DNA of 12,086 nucleotides from Anaerolineales bacterium. Its GTDB lineage: Bacteria > Chloroflexota > Anaerolineae > Anaerolineales > Villigracilaceae. Position 1 is the stretch's first letter. Each line of letters opens with the position of its first letter. This document shows, one piece after another, positions 1 through 5,162 of the stretch. The notes below the pieces were generated by a model. That model saw only the letters and a program-made list of their open reading frames with translations. It was not told the origin of the DNA and ran no database searches. Both the position numbers and the translations under genes were made by a program. The stretch spans positions 1-12,086 of the forward strand of contig JADGQD010000044.1 of the NCBI GenBank assembly GCA_017882065.1, read 5' to 3'.

Positions 1-330
1 AACCAGCTCTCCCTGGATTTTCAAAACTTGATTAACAACCTGTTTGCCTTGAGCGCGTTGTTCCTCGGTATTCCTTATGTGGTCTGGATGGTGTGGAAAC
101 GGCGTGAAATGCTGATCGGCCTGGAAAACGATTTTTCGGGTCCACCCCGTTGGCTGGGACGGGTGCCGGGGCCGGCCTGGATTGCGCTCAGCCTGGTCCT
201 GGCCTGTGCCTGTTCATGCCTGCTGGTGGTGATTTTACTGGGACTTGCAAATGCCGATTCTCAAACTAATAAAGCACTATCTCTGGTGGTCGAATGGTCA
301 TTCTGCATAAGTCCTGTTTATATTGGCTGA
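1..330 (+). CDS. Unrecognised membrane protein, 3' part (5' end outside window)
   Basis: The reading frame is open from base 1, so the gene probably begins upstream; the first in-window start candidate is TTG at 28 and has no convincing ribosome site. Two hydrophobic segments are visible. One runs over about residues 5-22 counted from that TTG (LFALSALFLGIPYVVWMVW) and is followed by a basic KRRE stretch. The second is a long Leu/Val/Cys-rich segment at about 50-74. Together they suggest a small integral membrane protein with a short cytoplasmic loop. I do not recognise a family. The last 25-30 codons (about 240-330) are noticeably more AT-rich than the earlier part. Because the next 670 bases are gene debris, the natural C-terminus may have been replaced by a frameshift or junction. 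Existence as a coding region is fairly likely; function is unknown. Confidence 0.5.
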   Translation, partial: NQLSLDFQNLINNLFALSALFLGIPYVVWMVWKRREMLIGLENDFSGPPRWLGRVPGPAWIALSLVLACACSCLLVVILLGLANADSQTNKALSLVVEWSFCISPVYIG

Positions 331-360
331 TCTGATCAAAAGAGTCCCTGTTCAAAAATG

Positions 361-384
361 GGGCGTTTTTGTTTGTGCACGCCC
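361..384. other. Weak inverted repeat in non-coding debris
   Basis: GGGCGT at 361-366 pairs with ACGCCC at 379-384 around a 12-base T/G-rich loop. It lies downstream of the first gene and could act as a poor terminator, but no proper U-tract follows the stem. The rest of 331-458 contains nothing I can assign to a gene. Confidence 0.25.
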
Positions 385-458
385 GCACACCCGCCTCGCC
401 GCGTACCACCAGCCGCTCGGCCCAACCACCCCCTGCGAGGGTACTCATTGGTCCACCC

Positions 459-695
459 CTACAATTTCCAGCAATTACTCCCTTCCGCTCTCCGCTCCTC
501 GATCTTCCGGTCCAATAACTCCACCAACTGCTCCCGCGAATAATTGTGTTGCGGTTTGTCGTTCTCGTCCAGCAGTTTCTCGACTAGGGCATGGAGCACC
601 CGGTCGCCTTCCCATTGGGTCTCCACCAGATAGCGCAGTTTCGGTTTTTCGGAGAAGTACGCCTCTAGCACCGCCTCGGTCACCACTTCGGGTCG
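459..695 (-). pseudogene. C-terminal remnant of a short-chain dehydrogenase/reductase (SDR)
   Basis: Read on the minus strand, the frame gives a helical segment beginning RPEVVTEAVLEAYFSEKPKL, then RYLVETQWEG, and ending HNYSREQLVELLDRKIEERR. This matches the C-terminal tail I know from bacterial SDR oxidoreductases: a PEVVA-AV helix, a KxRY-VV strand, and a Y-x-R-x-x-L-x-x-x-LD final helix. The Rossmann nucleotide-binding GxxxGxG motif and the YxxxK catalytic motif are absent, so the enzyme would be dead. Its possible start, GTG at 686, has no context of its own. The frame ends at a TAG (461-459) inside a GTAGGGG sequence, after a tail (AEGSNCWKL) that does not look native. The frame upstream is closed by the TAG ending the TolB remnant. 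I infer gene debris; a real 75-residue protein is the less likely alternative. Confidence 0.5.
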
Positions 696-701
696 GAAGG
701 G

Positions 702-845
702 CTACGGTCCCCAGCGCGGCTGCCAGTCCGGCCGCGGGTCAAATGTCAGCCGGGTCTCTTCCGAGCCGTCTGGGCGCATGCGGTAGATCTCGTTGTTCCA
801 ATCCCGGAAGGAAGTGAAAGCGACCCAGTCCCCGTCCGGGGACTG
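702..845 (-). pseudogene. C-terminal remnant of a TolB-like (PD40/WD40-like) beta-propeller protein
   Basis: On the minus strand the frame reads SPDGDWVAFTS, then NNEIYRMRPDGSEETRL, then DWQPRWGP followed by TAG at 704-702. This is the classic TolB/PD40 repeat (SPDG-x-W-I-A-F-x-S, NxEIYxMxxDG, TRLT) with a typical propeller C-terminus. Only about one repeat (47 codons) remains. Upstream the frame runs into TGA at 863-861, within the palindromic repeat array, so no start exists. It is too short to fold alone and has evidently lost its 5' part at the hairpin at 819-852. No intact copy lies in the window. Confidence 0.6.
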
Positions 846-852
846 GGTCGCT
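819..852. repeat. Perfect 16-bp-stem inverted repeat with a 2-base centre
   Basis: AGCGACCCAGTCCCCG (819-834) is exactly inverted as CGGGGACTGGGTCGCT (837-852) around TC. Part of it encodes the SPDGDWVA segment of the TolB remnant on the minus strand, so the second arm looks like an inverted copy of that coding stretch next to a breakpoint. With a 2-base centre it would form a cruciform rather than an ordinary terminator, and no T-run follows it on either strand. Confidence 0.85.
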
Positions 853-926
853 AGGGGATATCATCCCCGCTAGGGGACATCGTCCCCGAAGGGAATGTCA
901 TCCCCACAGGTGACTTCGTCCCCGAA
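853..926. repeat. Four tandem 18-19 bp imperfect palindromic repeats
   Basis: The units begin at 853, 872, 890 and 908. Their cores are GGGGATATCATCCCC, GGGGACATCGTCCCC, GGGAATGTCATCCCC and GGTGACTTCGTCCCC, each followed by 3-4 bases such as GCT or GAA. Each core is itself near-palindromic. The array directly abuts the hairpin at 819-852, which shares the GGGGAC/GTCCCC ends. There is no unique spacer between units, so it is not a CRISPR. It resembles small REP-like or satellite palindromes that expand in intergenic DNA. The first two units are preceded by CT and so contain CTAGGGG. Confidence 0.85.
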
Positions 927-956
927 ATGGATCCCACCCGTATACGCAGCCAATAG

Positions 957-992
957 CGCTCTCGGCCTGAACGGCACGGGCAAGTCCATCGC
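957..992 (+). pseudogene. Fragment of a P-loop (Walker A) gene, near-copy of part of ettA
   Basis: Bases 961-988 match bases 2313-2340 of ettA at 26 of 28 positions. They read in frame as LGLNGTGKS, where ettA has LGLNGAGKS. Similarity fades on both sides, and no further ABC sequence follows before the EAL gene starts on the other strand. It is either a short piece copied from ettA or a leftover of a related ATPase gene. It is not functional. Confidence 0.6.
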
Positions 993-1000
993 CTTATATG

Positions 1001-1768
1001 TCATGTACAAAAGACTTTGTTTGCCACATCCGGCAAGGCTTCAAAAGCCGGTCTGGCGAAATAATAACCCTGGAAAATGCTTATGCCTGCTTCCCTAAGC
1101 CAGTGATACTCACCGACATTTTCAACCCCTTCGGCTACGATTTCAATGGACAGGCTTTCACAGATCTTCTGTATGCCTGAAAAAATCCTCTGCTTGACAA
1201 AGTCCCATTGGATGTTCCCGATCAAATGGCGGTCGAGTTTTATGAAATTCGGCTGGTATTCCACCAGCAGTTTCAAGCCGGAATAACCCGCCCCGAAATC
1301 GTCGATGGCTGTTGCAAAGCCGAATTCTTGAATGGTCCGCAAGTATTTAATCAAATTCCCCTGCTCAGTCAGGCTCTTTGTTTCAAGCAGTTCAAAAATG
1401 ATGTTTTCTGCCGGGATACCGCTTTGAATGGATGCCTGGAACGTTGCCGTGATACTCAGATCGACCTCAAAAATGCTTTGTGCACACAGGTTCAGGTTCA
1501 AACGGTTGGGGATATTCAACCGGCTGGCCAGGTTGATGGCTTTGCGGCGGCAGATCTCGTCGAATCTCAGAATATCATTTTGGAGTACCTGGGCAAAAAC
1601 CGAAGCCGAAGATTCGCCGCGCGGCCCGCGTACGAGGGCTTCAAAGGATATGATCTCCCGGTTGCGGATGTCCACGATCGGTTGGAACGCAAAGCTGAAT
1701 TTAAAACCCATTTCACCGCTGGTATTTATTAGACTGTTTAGCGTACCAATTCGATGCTGATCTCGCAT
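1001..1768 (-). CDS. Stand-alone EAL-domain protein, probable cyclic-di-GMP phosphodiesterase
   Basis: EAL enzymes hydrolyse c-di-GMP to linear pGpG in the cytoplasm, lowering this second messenger. With the ATG at 1768 the product is 255 residues and is almost entirely one EAL domain. The expected catalytic and metal-binding set is visible: E43 in EALVRG, N93 in LNLC, E126 in FELLE, D156-D157 in DDFGAGYSG, K177 in IKLD, E213 in AEGVE and Q233 in QGYYFA. It should therefore be active. No GGDEF, receiver, PAS, BLUF or membrane segment is present. I prefer ATG 1768 because AGGAAGAG (1774-1781) sits at the right distance; a GTG at 1858 would give 285 residues with a nondescript N-terminus. The domain resembles proteobacterial YcgF-type EAL domains. 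The gene is visibly more AT-rich than ettA or thrC and sits beside gene debris, which hints at acquisition. No cyclase or effector lies in the window. Confidence 0.9.
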   Translation of the reverse strand: MRDQHRIGTLNSLINTSGEMGFKFSFAFQPIVDIRNREIISFEALVRGPRGESSASVFAQVLQNDILRFDEICRRKAINLASRLNIPNRLNLNLCAQSIFEVDLSITATFQASIQSGIPAENIIFELLETKSLTEQGNLIKYLRTIQEFGFATAIDDFGAGYSGLKLLVEYQPNFIKLDRHLIGNIQWDFVKQRIFSGIQKICESLSIEIVAEGVENVGEYHWLREAGISIFQGYYFARPAFEALPDVANKVFCT

Positions 1769-1773
1769 ATTTT

Positions 1774-1781
1774 CTCTTCCT
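1774..1781 (-). promoter_or_regulatory. Ribosome binding site deciding the EAL gene start
   Basis: On the minus strand AGGAAGAG precedes ATG at 1768, with 9 bases between AGGA and the start. The upstream GTG candidate at 1858 has only a poorer AGGGATG further away. This site is the reason for the shorter 255-residue call. Confidence 0.6.
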
Positions 1782-2056
1782 GGCTTTGAAGGGATGTGAT
1801 GATCTTGCTTATTCCCCGGTACGGTCTCTCGAGCAATTGACCGGTGTGGTGAATTCACTCGATGCTTACATCCCTAACATCATAACCGTCCAAATGCCAA
1901 TGGCATACATTATTATGAGGGTTCTTCGTCGCCCTATTTATAACCAGTTTGAGACACAATAAACATATACTCGGATTTACTGCATGCTGCGCAAAAATGT
2001 GAACCCCAATTGCTGTAATTACCCATACATTGATCGTTCAAAGTTCACGCATTAAT

Positions 2057-2071
2057 GCAAGAAGCAGTATA
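2057..2071 (+). repeat. 15-base direct repeat, copy 1
   Basis: GCAAGAAGCAGTATA occurs here and again at 3970-3984, where it covers the start of the putative thrC -10 element. This copy lies about 120 bases upstream of ettA. It could be a shared regulator site or a copied promoter piece, but chance is not excluded. Confidence 0.5.
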
Positions 2072-2081
2072 GGACGTGAGA

Positions 2082-2121
2082 GTTCTTCCAGAAAAGAACC
2101 GTATTCTGCGATTGGCAGAAT
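2082..2121 (+). other. Two adjacent hairpins upstream of ettA
   Basis: GTTCTT (2082-2087) pairs with AAGAAC (2094-2099) over a 6-base loop. ATTCTGC (2103-2109) pairs with GCAGAAT (2115-2121) over a 5-base loop. They lie 70-110 bases before the ettA start. Neither is followed by a T-run, so they are not obvious terminators. They matter only if ettA is also transcribed from further upstream. Confidence 0.45.
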
Positions 2122-2180
2122 CCCCTTATATCGCCGTTACCCTTCTGGGAGGCTGTGCTCGCCCCTGAAGGTTTTTACGG

Positions 2181-2186
2181 TACAAT
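2181..2186 (+). promoter_or_regulatory. Putative -10 element (TACAAT) of ettA, leaderless type
   Basis: TACAAT ends 6 bases before the ATG at 2193, so transcription would start at or next to the start codon. No Shine-Dalgarno sequence is present before this ATG and no good -35 hexamer is seen. Confidence 0.45.
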
Positions 2187-2192
2187 TCCTGT

Positions 2193-3863
2193 ATGCCTTC
2201 CGATACCCAGGTTATCTATTCGATGGTGCGCGTCGGGCGCATCCATCCCCCCAACAAACAAGTCCTGCGGGACATTTCCCTCGGCTTCTACTACGGCGCC
2301 AAGATCGGCGTGCTCGGCCTGAACGGCGCCGGCAAGTCCACCCTCCTGCGCATCATGGCGGGCGTGGATACCGACTACGTCGGCGAGATTGCCATCAGCA
2401 AGGGCTACACCACCGGCCTGCTCGAGCAGGAGCCGCACCTCGACGAAAGCAAGACCGTCATTGAGATCGTGCGCGAAGCCGTCCAGCCCATCGTGGAGTT
2501 GCTCGCCCGCTACGACGAGGTCAACGCTTCATTCTCCGCACTGGATGCAAACTTCGACGCCCTGATCGCCGAACAGGCTAAACTGCAGGAGGCGCTCGAC
2601 AAGCACGACGCCTGGAACCTCGATTCGCACCTGGACCTGGCAATGGACGCCCTGCGCTGTCCGCCCGCGGATACGCCGATTAAAGTCCTTTCCGGCGGGG
2701 AACGCCGCCGCGTCGCTCTCACCCGCTTGCTGCTGACCGAACCTGACATCCTCCTGCTCGACGAACCCACCAACCACCTGGACGCCGAGTCCGTGGCCTG
2801 GCTGGAACACCACCTGCGCGACTACAAAGGGACAGTCATCGCCGTCACCCATGACCGTTACTTCCTCGATAACGTGGCGGGCTGGATCCTGGAACTCGAC
2901 CGCGGCTACGGCATCCCCTGGAAAGGTAATTACTCGTCCTGGTTGGAGCAGAAGAAGGAAGCGCTGCGTCTGGAGGAAAAAACCGAGTCCAAGCGCCAAA
3001 AGACGCTCGAGCGTGAACTGGAGTGGGTGCGCATGTCCCCGAAGGCGCGGCAGGCCAAAGGTCAGGCCCGCCTGACGGCTTACGAAAAACTCCTGTCGCA
3101 GGAAGTCGAAAAGTACCGCGGCGAGCAGGAGATCTACATCCCACCCGGTCCGCGCCTGGGCGACATCGTCATCGAACTGGAGAACGTCACCAAGGGCTAC
3201 GGCGACCGACTCCTGCTCGAGGGGTTCAGTGCCAAACTCCCGCCCGGTTCCATCGTCGGCGTCATCGGGCCGAACGGGGCGGGCAAGACCACCCTGCTCC
3301 GCATGATCACCGGGCAGGAAAAGCCCGACAGTGGGGCCATCCGCATTGGCGAGACGGTTAAGTGGGCCTACGCCGACCAGACCCGCACACTCGACCCGGA
3401 GAAGACGGTCTGGGAGGAGATCACCGGCAGCGCCGAGACGCTGATACTGGGCAGCCGCACAATGAACTCACGTGCCTACGTCTCATCGTTCAACTTCATG
3501 GGCACCGACCAGCAGAAGAAGGTGGGTACCCTATCCGGCGGGGAACGGAACCGCGTCCATTTGGCGAAAACCCTCACCAAGGGCGCCAACGTGCTCCTGC
3601 TCGACGAGCCCACCAATGACCTGGACGTGAACACCCTGCGGGCGCTTGAGGAAGCCCTGGAGAACTTCGCCGGGTGCGCCATCGTGGTCAGCCATGACCG
3701 CTGGTTCCTGGACCGCATCTGCACCCACATCCTGGCCTTCGAAGGCGACAGCCAGGCGCACATGTTCCTGGGAAACTGGAGCGATTACGAAGCCCACATG
3801 CAGGAAACCTACGGCAAAGACCTCCGGCCTCACCGGGTGAAATACCGGACGCTGAAACGGTAA
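2193..3863 (+). CDS. ettA: Energy-dependent translational throttle protein EttA (ABC-F ATPase)
   Basis: EttA is a soluble ABC-F protein that binds the ribosomal E site and, according to ATP/ADP level, gates formation of the first peptide bonds. At 556 residues this one is the usual EttA length (E. coli about 555). Two ABC modules are complete. The first has Walker A GLNGAGKST 42-50, signature LSGGE 166-170, Walker B DILLLDEP 185-192 and switch H220. The second has Walker A GPNGAGKTT 359-367, LSGGE 447-451, Walker B VLLLDEP 467-473 and H501. Residues 90-140 form the helical arm and 245-325 the charged interdomain linker that contacts tRNA. There are no membrane segments, so it is not a transporter. 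ATG 2193 is chosen from homology (MPSDTQVIYSMVRVGRIHPP); it has no Shine-Dalgarno and lies 6 bases after TACAAT. The gene appears monocistronic, with 130 bases before thrC. Confidence 0.95.
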   Translation: MPSDTQVIYSMVRVGRIHPPNKQVLRDISLGFYYGAKIGVLGLNGAGKSTLLRIMAGVDTDYVGEIAISKGYTTGLLEQEPHLDESKTVIEIVREAVQPIVELLARYDEVNASFSALDANFDALIAEQAKLQEALDKHDAWNLDSHLDLAMDALRCPPADTPIKVLSGGERRRVALTRLLLTEPDILLLDEPTNHLDAESVAWLEHHLRDYKGTVIAVTHDRYFLDNVAGWILELDRGYGIPWKGNYSSWLEQKKEALRLEEKTESKRQKTLERELEWVRMSPKARQAKGQARLTAYEKLLSQEVEKYRGEQEIYIPPGPRLGDIVIELENVTKGYGDRLLLEGFSAKLPPGSIVGVIGPNGAGKTTLLRMITGQEKPDSGAIRIGETVKWAYADQTRTLDPEKTVWEEITGSAETLILGSRTMNSRAYVSSFNFMGTDQQKKVGTLSGGERNRVHLAKTLTKGANVLLLDEPTNDLDVNTLRALEEALENFAGCAIVVSHDRWFLDRICTHILAFEGDSQAHMFLGNWSDYEAHMQETYGKDLRPHRVKYRTLKR

Positions 3864-3969
3864 AGCAATCTGCCCGGTACATCAAAAGTGCCATACTTTA
3901 CGCCGGAATATCCGTGCCGAATCCTAGGCAGATACAAACGATCCGGTAAAATCAAGTTTCCAATTTTTA

Positions 3970-3984
3970 GCAAGAAGCAGTATA
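3970..3984 (+). repeat. 15-base direct repeat, copy 2
   Basis: This is the exact copy of GCAAGAAGCAGTATA at 2057-2071. Here its last four bases form the beginning of the TATACT hexamer proposed as the thrC -10 element. The sequences diverge immediately on both sides. Confidence 0.5.
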
Positions 3985-3986
3985 CT
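3981..3986 (+). promoter_or_regulatory. Putative -10 element (TATACT) of thrC and the downstream operon, leaderless type
   Basis: TATACT ends 7 bases before ATG 3994, placing the likely transcription start on the start codon. A weak -35 candidate, TTCCAA at 3958-3963, has a 17-base spacer. There is no Shine-Dalgarno before this ATG. Confidence 0.5.
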
Positions 3987-3993
3987 ATTTGTA

Positions 3994-5154
3994 ATGCTTG
4001 AAAGCGCCCTCACCCATCTCGAATGTCCCGAATGCAGGCGCAAATTCAATGCCGACCAGGTACAGAATTTTTGCGAAGACTGCCTCTCGCCGCTGTTGGC
4101 GCGCTACGATTTACCCAGAGTGGCCGCCAGCGTGACCCGCACACAGATCGCCGCCCGTCCGCGCGGACTGTGGCGCTGGGTAGAACTCCTGCCCGTTCGC
4201 AAAGAGAAATTCCGCCTGACGCTGGGCGAGGGCGACACCCCGCTCCTGCCCGCCCCGCGCCTGGGCAAAACGCTAAAAATAAAGCACCTTTACATCAAAG
4301 ACGAATCCCCCAACCCGACCGGTTCATTCAAAGCCCGCGGCCTGTGCGTGGCCGTCGCGCGGGCGCTGGAACTTGGCCGCAGGGAATTCGTCATCCCCAC
4401 GGCGGGGAACGCCGGGGGCGCGCTGGCCTTTTATGCCGCCCGCGGCGGTGCCGAGGCACACGTCTTCATGCCGAACGACGCCCCGCACACCAACCAGGAA
4501 GAAGTCCGGGCTGCGGGCGCGGACCTGCGGCTGGTGGACGGTCTCATCAGCGACGCAGCCCGTCTGGCAGCGGAAGCCGCCAGAGGCAAACGCTGGTTCA
4601 ACGTCTCGACCTTCAAGGAGCCTTACCGCGCCGAGGGCAAAAAGACGATGGGACTGGAACTGGCTGAATCCTTCGGCTGGGAACTGCCGGATGTGATCAT
4701 TTACCCCACCGGCGGCGGGACGGGGCTGGTGGGCATGTGGAAGGCCTTCGCCGAGCTGGAGACCCTGGGCTGGATCGGTCCCAAACGCCCGCGCATGGTA
4801 ACGGTCCAGGCCGACGGCTGTGCGCCGGTCGTGCGCGCCTTCCAGAGCGGTGCGGAACGGACCGAGACCTGGCAAAACGCTCATACCCTGGCGGCCGGGT
4901 TACGGGTCCCGAACACCTTCGCCGACCGGCTGATCCTGCGGACCCTGCGAGAGAGCGGCGGGACGGCGCTGGCCGTCAGCGACGCTGAAATCATGGAAGC
5001 GCACCGTGAAATGGCACAGGCTGAGGGTCTGCTGGCATGCCCGGAGGGAGCAGCGACACTGGCAGGTCTGCGTCATCTGGTCAAGAATGGTTGGGTTCAA
5101 CCGGACGAAACGGTTGTATTATTTAACACAGGAACTGGTTTGAAGTATTTATAG
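3994..5154 (+). CDS. thrC: Threonine synthase (PLP-dependent, with N-terminal zinc ribbon)
   Basis: Threonine synthase converts O-phosphohomoserine to threonine and phosphate, the last step of threonine synthesis, in the cytosol with pyridoxal phosphate. The 386-residue product starts with a zinc ribbon (C11-x2-C14, C27-x2-C30), followed by a fold-type II PLP domain. The cofactor lysine is K113 in PTGSFKARG. The phosphate- and ring-binding loops are GNAGGAL 138-144 and PTGGGTGLVG 238-247. Gene and length fit zinc-ribbon threonine synthases. Homoserine dehydrogenase and kinase genes are not adjacent, so the exact substrate rests on family similarity; another beta-replacing or eliminating PLP enzyme is the alternative. 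It begins a plus-strand run: only 8 bases separate its stop from the kinase gene. The start has no Shine-Dalgarno, consistent with a leaderless mRNA. Confidence 0.85.
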   Translation: MLESALTHLECPECRRKFNADQVQNFCEDCLSPLLARYDLPRVAASVTRTQIAARPRGLWRWVELLPVRKEKFRLTLGEGDTPLLPAPRLGKTLKIKHLYIKDESPNPTGSFKARGLCVAVARALELGRREFVIPTAGNAGGALAFYAARGGAEAHVFMPNDAPHTNQEEVRAAGADLRLVDGLISDAARLAAEAARGKRWFNVSTFKEPYRAEGKKTMGLELAESFGWELPDVIIYPTGGGTGLVGMWKAFAELETLGWIGPKRPRMVTVQADGCAPVVRAFQSGAERTETWQNAHTLAAGLRVPNTFADRLILRTLRESGGTALAVSDAEIMEAHREMAQAEGLLACPEGAATLAGLRHLVKNGWVQPDETVVLFNTGTGLKYL

Positions 5155-5162
5155 GGACACCT

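Larger units (their letters stand above)
1769..2180. other. Divergent intergenic region between the EAL gene and ettA, with several small inverted repeats
   Basis: About 410 AT-richer bases hold the start regions of both genes and no convincing ORF. Visible structure: ATGCCA-A-TGGCAT at 1894-1906, a 13-base perfect dyad that could be an operator for the EAL gene; a 15-base sequence at 2057-2071 repeated at 3970-3984 before thrC; and two back-to-back hairpins at 2082-2099 and 2103-2121. I see no clear -35/-10 pair for the EAL gene. Confidence 0.5.

Noticed and set aside
323..817. 164-codon plus-strand ORF
   Set aside because: Its translation is Pro/Ser/Arg-rich without family resemblance, and it runs antisense to recognisable SDR and TolB fragments.
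853..926. Tandem repeats as a CRISPR array
   Set aside because: Units are 18-19 bp, directly adjacent and lack unique spacers; no cas gene is present.
1208..1732. 174-codon plus-strand ORF
   Set aside because: It is the antisense of the EAL domain, whose catalytic motifs are unmistakable on the minus strand.
2030..2464. 144-codon plus-strand ORF overlapping the ettA start
   Set aside because: It overlaps ettA out of frame with an Arg/His/Pro-rich shadow translation typical of GC-rich genes.
2193..3863. ABC transporter ATPase or antibiotic-resistance ABC-F
   Set aside because: Length, short interdomain linker and absence of membrane genes fit EttA, and there is no extended antibiotic-resistance domain.
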